Origin: JADJLQ01 sp038251405
GTDB taxonomy: Bacteria > Bacteroidota > Bacteroidia > Chitinophagales > Saprospiraceae
Direction: 5' to 3'
Length of the DNA: 64,000 nt
Assembly: GCA_038251405.1 (NCBI GenBank)
Contig: JBBSBH010000015.1
Coordinates: 46,184-110,183, forward strand
Under the pieces are notes generated by a model. It was not told the origin of the DNA, searched no databases, and was given only the letters and a program-made list of their open reading frames with translations. Numbering within the stretch: the stretch's first letter is position 1; each line of letters opens with the position of its first letter. Positions 35,844-44,129 of this stretch are shown in pieces. Both the position numbers and the translations under genes were made by a program.

Positions 35844-36662
35844 CTACTTACAAGCACTATTAATTCCTAGAACATAGTATTCAATCATAGAAATTCTTCC
35901 AGCTGATTCTGCACCCAAAAACCCTCTAATATCTGCATTATGCATGTTCTCTTTGTAGAATATGGTCAATGGTTTGGCGATTGGCAAATAACTCCAATGC
36001 CACTTTTCTTCCTTATAGCCAAATTTTCTTCCTGCAGTATAGGGTTGACAAAATCCAAATCCGGATGCATTTAACATAAGCCAATCGTAGAGTCTTTTAC
36101 CTTCACCTGATTCAAAAAATTTATTATCCAATGAATTCAAATCCATGTCAGTACCCCAATGATGTCGGGAAGTAGAAGGCATAGAAGAGTACTCCAATAT
36201 TTTCAAAGCTTTTTCATCTTGCGAAAAACCTGACTTAGCAAGATTCAGGCCATCTTCTACCAAAGTATTTCCTAGCCATTTATTCTCCCAAATTAGCTTT
36301 TGAGAATCAAAATTCCTGGTTGCTGAGATGATCTTGATTTTAATGTTTTCCTTCCATGCTTCCTGGGCCATTCTATCAAATGCTTCCAGGGTCTCTTTTC
36401 GTAAATACATCCCTGCGCGGGATGCATATTGGGCTGGCACTTCTGCAAATAAAGGGTGAACAGTAGGGTTAAACCTGCCGGTAATATAGTTGATAGTGTC
36501 TTGAATAATTGAAGAATCCACCAACACGCTTTCTATATTAATCGAATCTATCCGTGCTGAAATTGCATTGTTTAATGAACGCATTTTAGGTTTGCAAAAT
36601 GCTAACACTCCAAATGAAAACAATATGACAAGCCAATACTTTAGCTGCCTACTTTCTAACAT
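35844..36662 (-). CDS. M15B-family D-alanyl-D-alanine carboxypeptidase (VanY-like)
   Basis: 272 residues. An N-terminal hydrophobic segment ends in VLAFC (Cys23), a possible lipobox. The zinc site is S165-R-H167-H-W-G-T-D-M-D174 and E219-K-W-H222, the SxHxxGxAxD...ExxH pattern of VanY. It would remove the terminal D-Ala from peptidoglycan stems in the periplasm. It follows hemD by 2 bp. Confidence 0.88.
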   Translation of the reverse strand: MLESRQLKYWLVILFSFGVLAFCKPKMRSLNNAISARIDSINIESVLVDSSIIQDTINYITGRFNPTVHPLFAEVPAQYASRAGMYLRKETLEAFDRMAQEAWKENIKIKIISATRNFDSQKLIWENKWLGNTLVEDGLNLAKSGFSQDEKALKILEYSSMPSTSRHHWGTDMDLNSLDNKFFESGEGKRLYDWLMLNASGFGFCQPYTAGRKFGYKEEKWHWSYLPIAKPLTIFYKENMHNADIRGFLGAESAGRISMIEYYVLGINSACK

Positions 36663-36664
36663 TC

Positions 36665-37438
36665 CTATTTATTTGAAACAGTAAGATATTTTTCTAAAGC
36701 CATGCTCATAGAAGGGGTATCAGGAGCAGGTGCTTTGATATTAATATTGAGCCCCATTTCCAATATAGCTTTTGAGGTATGTGATCCAAAAGCTGCTATG
36801 CGGGTATCATTCTGTTTAAAATCGGGGAAATTATCGTAAAGTGATTTCAAACAAAGCGGACTAAAAAACACAAGCACATCATACTTAATATTTTTAAGAT
36901 AAGAAAGATCGCAGCTCACTGTTCTGTACATGATTGCTTCAGTTACTTTTATATTCTTAGTAGAAAGATATTCGAGAATATCGTTTGCACCGGCATCGCT
37001 ACAGGGGAGGATAAATTTTTCATTTTTGTGCTTATTGAAATAGCCGCTCAGATCTTCTATTTTTTTTGTACCTACAAATACTTTGCGCTTTCTGTAAAGA
37101 ATAAACTTTTGCAGGTAATTACCTATAGCTTCTGTGAGACAGAAATATTTCATATCTGGATTCACTTTGATACGCATTTCATCACACATCCTAAAATAGT
37201 GTTCAATGGCAGTTTTACTCGAAAAAATTACCGCTGTGAATTCATCAGGTCTTATTCGGGCCTTTCTAAATTCCTTTTCAGTCACAGGATCTATTTGATT
37301 GAAAGGAATAAAATCGATTTTTAGTTCATACTTTTTTTCAATACCTGCATAAGGTGAATGCTCCGGTTTTTGCTGAGACACCAAAATTGACTTTACACGT
37401 TTGTATTTTTCTGTAGAAGTTTTAGCAGTTGTACCCAT
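36665..37438 (-). CDS. hemD: Uroporphyrinogen-III synthase
   Basis: 257 residues. It cyclises hydroxymethylbilane to uroporphyrinogen III. The family is poorly conserved; it is recognised here from the two-lobed pattern: VKSILVSQQKPE, FTAVIFSSKTAIEHYF, the LPCSDAGANDILEYL phosphate-binding-like loop, AIMYRTVSCDL, VLVFFSPLCLKSL and AAFGSHTSKAI. The next gene upstream codes for DUF4271, a pairing seen in many Bacteroidota, which supports the call. No other haem gene is nearby. Confidence 0.85.
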   Translation of the reverse strand: MGTTAKTSTEKYKRVKSILVSQQKPEHSPYAGIEKKYELKIDFIPFNQIDPVTEKEFRKARIRPDEFTAVIFSSKTAIEHYFRMCDEMRIKVNPDMKYFCLTEAIGNYLQKFILYRKRKVFVGTKKIEDLSGYFNKHKNEKFILPCSDAGANDILEYLSTKNIKVTEAIMYRTVSCDLSYLKNIKYDVLVFFSPLCLKSLYDNFPDFKQNDTRIAAFGSHTSKAILEMGLNINIKAPAPDTPSMSMALEKYLTVSNK

Positions 37439-37500
37439 TCAAATATTTTGATTCAGATTCAATTGGATATAACATATTGACCTACAAATACTTACAAAAA

Positions 37501-38694
37501 TCACTTTGACAGGATTCCTGCCAAAAGCAGCCAAGGTGCTATTTCCACGGTGCAAAGGTAAATAATAAAATGAAATTTACCCGAAGCTATGGTGGGTACA
37601 TTATTCAGAAAACCTCTTACCTGCCTCATTAAGTACAGAAACCCTATAATACTGATACCACTGAAAATCAACATTTTTCCAGTCTCTACATCTACAAATG
37701 ACAATAAAATATTAATAAATAACAAGGCCAAACCCAGAGCCAAATTATACATTCCTATGGTGTAGCTAAATAAATTTGCCTCCTTTGACATGGGAAAGGC
37801 AATGCCCATGATAAACAATACTAAATGTCTGATAACATAAACCCCAAAAACAAGCAGGATAGATTGAATCAGCGATATAGATCCCAACTGAAATATATAA
37901 AAGGAAAAATACAAAAATATACCTGCATTGATGATAAAAATGAAATATAAAATTATGAATATAAAACTGTGATTCCCCTTGAAAGCATCTTTAAATAAAA
38001 TTCTCAGTTGGTTTTGATTGTAGGTGGCTTTTAACAGGGCGATGGGGTAAGATCTATTAAAATTTATAGCTATCGCGGCTAACAGAAATAAGAAAATGTA
38101 AATCACAAACCACATATTTTTGCTGATATTCCCTGTCGGTTCTAAGGATTTTATCTTGAATTCATTTAATTGTTCTTTGATGCCTTTTAAATCCGGACTT
38201 GCTATAATAATATTATCATTTTGGGCACCTACATTTGATTCGCCTGGCTTAATATTAAAAGGGTTATTTACACTTTCTAGGCCATTAGTCTTTTTTACTG
38301 ATTCCTGCTTATTGACTTGATTTGAAGGAGGATTATTTATTACTCCCGTCTGCGATGTATTTATTTGATTTTCGTTGGGTGAGATTACGGATCCGGTAGG
38401 ATTGATTAAGGTAGGGGCAGTACCTCCCGGTATTATTTCAAATGGATTTGTAGATCGCTTTACAGGATTTTGAGTGTTTTGGCTGGCAGGAATAACTACC
38501 TGAAGTTGAGGCTTGGGTACTATTGTTTCCTTTTTATTCTCTTCTTTAGGTGGCTGTGCAGGTGCTGTTGGCTGATTCTTAGGAAGATTATTTTTGGCTG
38601 GAGTCTTTATATCAAATGGATTCTGAGCCATACTATACATGCACATAACCATTAAAAAGATTACAAATAACCCTCTATTTCCCTTTTGTTTCAT
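37501..38694 (-). CDS. DUF4271 multi-spanning membrane protein
   Basis: 397 residues from the ATG at 38694, which overlaps the stop of the DJ-1 gene (ATGA) and gives a clean signal peptide (GLFVIFLMVMCMYSMAQ); the longer frame to 38754 would begin inside the upstream gene. After ~170 residues of Pro/Asn/Gln-rich, low-complexity sequence come about six membrane helices with FNRSYPIALLKATYNQNQLR, the usual start of DUF4271. Function unknown; linked to hemD. Confidence 0.8.
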   Translation of the reverse strand: MKQKGNRGLFVIFLMVMCMYSMAQNPFDIKTPAKNNLPKNQPTAPAQPPKEENKKETIVPKPQLQVVIPASQNTQNPVKRSTNPFEIIPGGTAPTLINPTGSVISPNENQINTSQTGVINNPPSNQVNKQESVKKTNGLESVNNPFNIKPGESNVGAQNDNIIIASPDLKGIKEQLNEFKIKSLEPTGNISKNMWFVIYIFLFLLAAIAINFNRSYPIALLKATYNQNQLRILFKDAFKGNHSFIFIILYFIFIINAGIFLYFSFYIFQLGSISLIQSILLVFGVYVIRHLVLFIMGIAFPMSKEANLFSYTIGMYNLALGLALLFINILLSFVDVETGKMLIFSGISIIGFLYLMRQVRGFLNNVPTIASGKFHFIIYLCTVEIAPWLLLAGILSK

Positions 38695-39482
38695 AACGTA
38701 GAATAACCACTTCCCTGATGAACAATTACTTTCTGTACCCGATTGAGATCCCAATCAATGACTAAGCCTTTTGCTATTTTATCAGCGACAGCTTTACCAT
38801 ATAATAACTGTACCAAATATAATGAAGCTTCAAATGATTTTGCACCACCAGCTGATGTAATTACATTCTTGTCATGTACAAACATCACATTATCATACAC
38901 CTGCAATGAAGGAAACATTTCTTTAAAAGGTTTTATGTCCGCTGGAAATGTGGTACAAGCTAATCCACTGAGCAAGCCAGCCTTACCCAATACAAAAGCT
39001 CCATCACAATGGGAGGTGACAAACATGGCTTTTTTACCTACAGACCGTACCCAATTGATCATAGCCGTATCTCTCAGATCAGTGTCCATATGATGCTCCG
39101 CACTCGGCACTACGAGGATATCTATAGCTGGCAAAGGATCTTTGGTATAATCGAAATCAGGTTTTACATATAGACCTTCAAAAGTCTTTATCAGATCTCG
39201 TGTGTTGGCCACTGTAAATACATTCATAGCTTTGATATTCTCCCTGTATTGTGTGTGCTGGTAAATATCATAAGGAGCTGTTAATTCAGTATTAAATACT
39301 CCATTCATTATTAAAAAAGCTACATTGTAGCGATCAGGAAGTATTTTGTTGTGTTCTTCGACAGAGACTTTGATGGCTTTCTCTTTTGATGAATCAGGCT
39401 CATTTGAGCAAGAAAACCACGAAAAACTGAAAATCTGTATTAAGAATAAAGATAAGACTAATTTAAAAGTTGATTTAACCAT
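38691..39482 (-). CDS. DJ-1/PfpI-superfamily lipoprotein
   Basis: 263 residues. Signal with FSWFSC (Cys25), so it is exported and lipid-anchored, unlike most DJ-1 proteins. The domain (residues ~50-255) has the nucleophile elbow VTSHCDGAFVLGKAGLLSG (Cys159), resembling the N-terminal domain of AraC-type GATase1 regulators rather than chaperones. Role unknown; a periplasmic amidase or ligand-binding protein is possible. It is first in the DUF4271-hemD-M15 run. Confidence 0.8.
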   Translation of the reverse strand: MVKSTFKLVLSLFLIQIFSFSWFSCSNEPDSSKEKAIKVSVEEHNKILPDRYNVAFLIMNGVFNTELTAPYDIYQHTQYRENIKAMNVFTVANTRDLIKTFEGLYVKPDFDYTKDPLPAIDILVVPSAEHHMDTDLRDTAMINWVRSVGKKAMFVTSHCDGAFVLGKAGLLSGLACTTFPADIKPFKEMFPSLQVYDNVMFVHDKNVITSAGGAKSFEASLYLVQLLYGKAVADKIAKGLVIDWDLNRVQKVIVHQGSGYSTL

Positions 39483-39501
39483 GGTATTATAAACGCTATC
39501 C

Positions 39502-39530
39502 TTTGCAAATTTGTTATTTTTTTACTTTCG
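39502..39530 (+). promoter_or_regulatory. Promoter of smpB
   Basis: TTTG (39502-39505), 17-nt spacer, TACTTTCG (39523-39530); the ATG is 21 nt further on. One of the few complete -33/-7 pairs in the window. Confidence 0.45.
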
Positions 39531-39551
39531 CTGCAATTTTAAATCAAAATA

Positions 39552-39995
39552 ATGGAAATAAAGAATCGAAAAGCTGCTCATGAATATAGTTTCAAGCAAT
39601 CATTTGAAGCTGGTATCATGTTAGTAGGTGCTGAAGTAAAGTCTATTCGGGCCAATACTGCCAATATCAATGACGCTTACTGTTATTTCGATGGCAGTGA
39701 ACTATACATTCGTAATTTCCATATTTCTCATTATAAGCAAGATGCTGGCTGGTCTGCCCATGATCCTTTGCGGGTAAGAAAATTACTATTGAAAAAAAGT
39801 GAATTAAAAAAATTAAAGCACCGGGTAGAAGAAAAAGGATTGACTATAGTCCCCTATCGACTGTACTTATCTGACCGGGGCATTATAAAACTAGAGATCG
39901 TATTGGCAGAGGGTAAGAAATCATTTGACAAACGGGAGACTATAAAGGCAAAAGATAATCGTAGGGAAATGGACAGGTTGGACAAGGGACGGTGA
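39552..39995 (+). CDS. smpB: SsrA (tmRNA)-binding protein
   Basis: 147 residues. NRKAAHEYSFKQSFEAGIMLVGAEVKSIRAN (key: EAGIMLVGAEVKSIR) and the basic C-terminal tail KKSFDKRETIKAKDNRREMDR are diagnostic. It delivers tmRNA to stalled ribosomes for trans-translation. The ssrA gene itself is not in this window. Confidence 0.95.
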   Translation: MEIKNRKAAHEYSFKQSFEAGIMLVGAEVKSIRANTANINDAYCYFDGSELYIRNFHISHYKQDAGWSAHDPLRVRKLLLKKSELKKLKHRVEEKGLTIVPYRLYLSDRGIIKLEIVLAEGKKSFDKRETIKAKDNRREMDRLDKGR

Positions 39996-40110
39996 GGGAT
40001 TTTGTATTTGCCGATTCGTTTCTTTCCATTGAAAAATGTTATTCACTCATTTAAACTTACGTTCTACTCATTGATCTACCAGTAAAAGAACATTTCAAGC
40101 TTGGTTTACA

Positions 40111-40142
40111 TTGAATAACTAAATGATCATTTAATTATTCAA
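40111..40142. promoter_or_regulatory. 32-bp palindrome in front of the haloperoxidase-relay cluster
   Basis: A 32-bp inverted repeat centred on ATGATCAT; the left half is TTGAATAACTAAATGA and the right half is its reverse complement except for one position (C9 opposite A24), i.e. 15 of 16 pairs. It ends 31 bp before the first gene at 40174, in an otherwise gene-free 178-bp region. It has no T-tract in either direction beyond the A/T-rich flank, so it is more likely an operator than a terminator. Confidence 0.6.
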
Positions 40143-40173
40143 AATTTCTCAAACCAAAAAAAAATTATTTAAA

Positions 40174-41631
40174 ATGAAATGTTTTTTTCAACAAAATTCT
40201 GCCAAAGGATTTTTAGTCTTTACTCTTATTCTAATCACTTTTTTCTCTTGCCAGCAGGATCAGTCTGCTACTCTCGAACTAAGAAGCCAAATTCAAAATA
40301 GCCCTACGGATACATACTCTTCCGATGTAGTAGTCAAATGGCTCAATATGCAACTAGACATGTTGCGAGTACCATTGGCTCCAGGGACTGGCTCGCAAGA
40401 TGCTGGTCGTGCATTGGCATATTGTGGAATAGCAGCATACGAGTCTGTAGTGAAGGGAATGCCGGCCTATCAATCTTTAAGCAATCAATTAAATGGATTG
40501 CCTTCAATGCCAGAAATTGATGCCGGTCTGTCTTACTATTGGCCAGCTAGTGCCAATGCAGCGCTTGCGGATATGAATCGAAAATTATTTCCTTCTACAT
40601 CCACTGCTAACAAAGCTAAAATCGATAGCCTCGAAAATGCATTAAAAGCAACATTTATTTTGCAATCAGATGCCCATACTATCGATCGCTCTGTAGCATT
40701 TGGCAAAGAAGTGGCAACCAGGATATTTACATATGCAAGTACTGATGGATCTGGCAATGTAAATCCTTTATATATTCCTAAAACCGGACCAGGCCTTTGG
40801 GAATCGACCCCTCCAAATTTTCCCACTGCAACAAATCCTTATGCGAGTCAGCGCAGATTATTGGTGCCTTCGGGAAAACAATTTGGCATAGGTCCACCTC
40901 CCGCTTATTCAACAAAGACTAGTTCTACTTTTTATAAAATGGTGAAAGAGGTATATGATATCTCACAACACCTTACTCCTGAGCAAACTGCTGCTGCTAT
41001 ATATCATAGAGATGCACCCGGATATCCCGGAGGTGGACATTTTGTATCCATACTGGCACAAGTGATTACACAGGCTCAGTCTAAATTAGACATAGCAGCA
41101 CTGGCATATGCCAAAGTAGGTATCGCCTCCTATGATGCTACTACTATTTGCTTCGTAAAAAAATATACATACAACCTTGTAAGACCCATCACCTACATTC
41201 GAAATGTGATGGGATATGCTACCTGGTCAGCTGTATTTAATACACCGGGGCATCCTGAATTTCCGTCAGCTCATGCAGTAAATAGCGAAGCGATTGCAGA
41301 AGCTCTTTCCAGTATATATGGCTACCAATTTGGCTTCATACTACATTCCTATGATTATCTGGGTTTACCAGCCAGAAGCTATTGGTCATTCGAGGACATG
41401 GCAAAAGAGATGTCAGATAGCAGGGTTTTTGCTGGCATTCATTACCAGGCTTCTTGCGACAAAGGCAGATGGCTAGGTGCTAAAATCGGAGAAAATATCC
41501 TGAGGAAAATAGCTTTCGAAAAATCTGGCCCGAGATATGAAAATCTAAGTGCATCCACTCAATCAAAGCTACAGTCTACTCAATTTGTGCTCCCAACTGC
41601 TCAACATACTGATAAATTTGAAAATCAATAA
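40174..41631 (+). CDS. Vanadium-dependent haloperoxidase / PAP2-family lipoprotein 1
   Basis: 485 residues; lipobox LITFFSC gives a lipid-anchored protein. The complete vanadate/phosphate site of the family is present: K330-x6-R337-P, P-S365-A-H367, and S-R417-V-F-A-G-I-H423, with the same 7- and 6-residue spacings as Lys353-Arg360 and Arg490-His496 of fungal chloroperoxidase. The Gly of the usual SGH is Ala here. The family includes halogenating peroxidases and acid phosphatases; which this is cannot be told from sequence. First of six co-directional genes. Confidence 0.85.
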   Translation: MKCFFQQNSAKGFLVFTLILITFFSCQQDQSATLELRSQIQNSPTDTYSSDVVVKWLNMQLDMLRVPLAPGTGSQDAGRALAYCGIAAYESVVKGMPAYQSLSNQLNGLPSMPEIDAGLSYYWPASANAALADMNRKLFPSTSTANKAKIDSLENALKATFILQSDAHTIDRSVAFGKEVATRIFTYASTDGSGNVNPLYIPKTGPGLWESTPPNFPTATNPYASQRRLLVPSGKQFGIGPPPAYSTKTSSTFYKMVKEVYDISQHLTPEQTAAAIYHRDAPGYPGGGHFVSILAQVITQAQSKLDIAALAYAKVGIASYDATTICFVKKYTYNLVRPITYIRNVMGYATWSAVFNTPGHPEFPSAHAVNSEAIAEALSSIYGYQFGFILHSYDYLGLPARSYWSFEDMAKEMSDSRVFAGIHYQASCDKGRWLGAKIGENILRKIAFEKSGPRYENLSASTQSKLQSTQFVLPTAQHTDKFENQ

Positions 41632-41684
41632 TTGGAACTTTTCAATTAAATCCCAATTCTAAATTAAAATAAAATAATTTTTCT

Positions 41685-42767
41685 ATGAAAAATCTAACAC
41701 TTTCACTTTTGTTATTCATTCTAGTAGTAGTTAAAACTTCTGCACAAGGATGTGCCACTATTCGAAATATAATAGGTGTAGGTCAATTCCAACCCACAGA
41801 AAACTCAATATCGAACTCAGATTGGCTGTTAAATATCAGCAATAGATATTATAAAGCTTTCCGAGATTATAGAGCTACTACTGACCTGAATACACCCCTG
41901 CAAAATGAATCTATAAATAGAAACTATTCTATTGATTTTGGACTAAGCCATTTACTTTCCAATGGGTGGTCACTTAGCCTTGGACTTCCCATTTTGGCCA
42001 ATGCACGGGAGACCTCAATTGAACATGGTGGCCCCAATACTCCACGACACACCACTCGCGCATATGGTCTGGGTGATATCCGATTTATGGCTTCAAAGTG
42101 GATGCTTCGTCCAACGGAAACAAGCAAAGGTAATTTTCAAATTGGCCTCGGCTTAAAATTGCCTACTGGTGACTTTAGAGTACAAGATTATTTTTATAGA
42201 AATGATAGTACGCGAGTATTAGCTCCTGTAAATCCCGGCATTCAACTTGGAGATGGCGGACTTGGTTTAATCACCCAAATTAATGGCTATTACCAAATTA
42301 CAGAAAGTTTAAATTTATACGCGGATCTCTATTATATGGCTAGCCCTCGTGATCAAAATGGTGTATCAGTGTTATCGGGCCGCACACCTACAGCCCTTCA
42401 GATAAAAGCTGGAATTCCCGAAACCAGTGTTACTGATGCATATGTTTTGAGAGCGGGTGCCTATTTCAATGTAAAAGATCAACTTACAATTTCGGCTGGA
42501 ATAAGAAAAGAAGGTGTTCCGGTTCGAGATTTTATTGGTGCAAGTAACGGCACTAGAAGACCAGGATATTATTTATCTGTTGAGCCTGGCTTAATCTATA
42601 GGATGAAAAAAGTATCATGGTATTTACAAGCACCTATGAATATTAAAAGATCCATAGAACAAAATGTTACTGATGAAGTAGTTTCGGAGATCACAGGCAC
42701 GTATACTAGTAGTCCTGGTGGGTCAGCCAATTTCCAACTATTATTCGGCGCATTAATTAAACTTTAG
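41685..42767 (+). CDS. Outer-membrane beta-barrel protein between the two haloperoxidase genes
   Basis: 360 residues with signal peptide (SLLLFILVVVKTSAQ). The mature part is an alternation of short amphipathic beta strands and Gly/Asn turns, ending in the aromatic/hydrophobic FQLLFGALIKL typical of barrels; LGDIRFMASKWML and GNFQIGLGLKLPTGDF resemble the 'MetA-pathway of phenol degradation' transporter group. It is probably a channel or a small-molecule porin. 53 bp after the first and 54 bp before the second haloperoxidase gene. Confidence 0.7.
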   Translation: MKNLTLSLLLFILVVVKTSAQGCATIRNIIGVGQFQPTENSISNSDWLLNISNRYYKAFRDYRATTDLNTPLQNESINRNYSIDFGLSHLLSNGWSLSLGLPILANARETSIEHGGPNTPRHTTRAYGLGDIRFMASKWMLRPTETSKGNFQIGLGLKLPTGDFRVQDYFYRNDSTRVLAPVNPGIQLGDGGLGLITQINGYYQITESLNLYADLYYMASPRDQNGVSVLSGRTPTALQIKAGIPETSVTDAYVLRAGAYFNVKDQLTISAGIRKEGVPVRDFIGASNGTRRPGYYLSVEPGLIYRMKKVSWYLQAPMNIKRSIEQNVTDEVVSEITGTYTSSPGGSANFQLLFGALIKL

Positions 42768-42821
42768 AACTAATTTTAAAGAGGCTATTTATATTCAAAT
42801 TTGAAAATAAATTTTAATTCA

Positions 42822-44108
42822 ATGAAAATATTCCTTTTTCTCACTTTGTGCATTTGCTTAGGATATATTGGGATTGGCCAGAACATAAATATTTCTACTA
42901 CCGCCCTGTATAAATGGAACGAAATAGGAATGCAAGCTGCCAATAATATTGGATCAGGCCTTTATCCACCCATGCCTGAATCAAGGATGGATGCCATGGC
43001 TGCCATAGCGATGTATGATGTAGTAAACGCTATTTCAGCAAAATCTAAGTTGTTTCATTTTGAAACAAATGTAGCAGTAATCAATATGAATGCTGAAGTA
43101 GCTATTGCCACTGCTGCCTATAAAATCTATTTACATGAAATGCCTGCGCAAAACATGTTTTTAGATTCTGTATATAAGTTGGAAATAGGGAAAATCATGG
43201 CTAGCGAAGCTAAATCTGATGGAATAGATTTGGGAAATAAAGTAGCTGAATCCATTCTTCAATGGCGAAGTACCGATTTAGCCGATAAAGCTATGTATCC
43301 TGTCGAGCCAGGCAATAAACCTGGTGAATATAGATTTACATCCCCCTTCGATGGCCCACCTTTCAATACGCCTCCTTTCAAAGGTATATATGCAGACCCA
43401 GGTTGGGGGAAAATCACTCCATTTGTATTGAATACTGCCAATCAATTCCGGCCTGCTATTGAGCCCTATAAGACTACTGATAAGCGTTATACCAAAGAAT
43501 ACAATGAAATTAAAAATAAGGGTTGCAAGGAGTGTCCTAAGCGTTCAAAAGATCAGACAGAATTTGCCCTATTTTGGCAAGAAAGTTCCCCCAGAGGTTG
43601 GAATAGAATTGCAGTCAATATTGCCAAAAAGCAATCGCTGAATGCTCATGCCTTGAGTGAATTGCTCGTTCTTCTTCATATGGCCATAGCAGATTCATAT
43701 TTCGCATCCATGGATGGCAAACTGCACTATTTTTACTGGCGACCAGTGACCGCTGTGCATTTGGCAGATAATGATGATAATCCAAAAACCGCCTCTGATC
43801 AAAATTGGATAGACTTAGGGTTTCCCACTCCGCCGATACCTGATTACCCATCCGCACATGCTTGTGCAGGAGGCGCGGCCGCTGAAATACTGAAATACTA
43901 CTTTAAGACTGACAATTTGAAATTTTCTACTGTCAGTGATACTTATCCGGGAGTGACTAGATCATTTAATTCATTTTCACAAGCAGCTAAAGAAAATTCA
44001 GATTCCAGAGTATATATCGGGTATCATTTCAGGCATGCAACCATTATAGGGGAAGAAGTAGGGAAAAAAGTAGGAAGATATGTGGTAACCAATTTCAAAG
44101 CAAATTAA
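42822..44108 (+). CDS. Vanadium-dependent haloperoxidase / PAP2-family protein 2
   Basis: 428 residues from the ATG at 42822, which yields a normal signal peptide (IFLFLTLCICLGYIGIGQ); a TTG at 42801 would add seven residues. No lipobox, so it is probably soluble in the periplasm. Site residues: K300-x6-R307-P, P-S344-A-H346, S-R396-V-Y-I-G-Y-H402, all with canonical spacing. It is a diverged paralogue of the protein at 40174 rather than a copy (little identity outside the motifs). 21 bp before the sensor-kinase gene. Confidence 0.85.
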   Translation: MKIFLFLTLCICLGYIGIGQNINISTTALYKWNEIGMQAANNIGSGLYPPMPESRMDAMAAIAMYDVVNAISAKSKLFHFETNVAVINMNAEVAIATAAYKIYLHEMPAQNMFLDSVYKLEIGKIMASEAKSDGIDLGNKVAESILQWRSTDLADKAMYPVEPGNKPGEYRFTSPFDGPPFNTPPFKGIYADPGWGKITPFVLNTANQFRPAIEPYKTTDKRYTKEYNEIKNKGCKECPKRSKDQTEFALFWQESSPRGWNRIAVNIAKKQSLNAHALSELLVLLHMAIADSYFASMDGKLHYFYWRPVTAVHLADNDDNPKTASDQNWIDLGFPTPPIPDYPSAHACAGGAAAEILKYYFKTDNLKFSTVSDTYPGVTRSFNSFSQAAKENSDSRVYIGYHFRHATIIGEEVGKKVGRYVVTNFKAN

Positions 44109-44129
44109 TAGAATTAATGTAACGAAAAT

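Noticed and set aside
40174..44108. Definite vanadium haloperoxidases
   Set aside because: The same motifs serve PAP2 acid phosphatases and the central Gly of S-G-H is Ala; activity cannot be decided from sequence.
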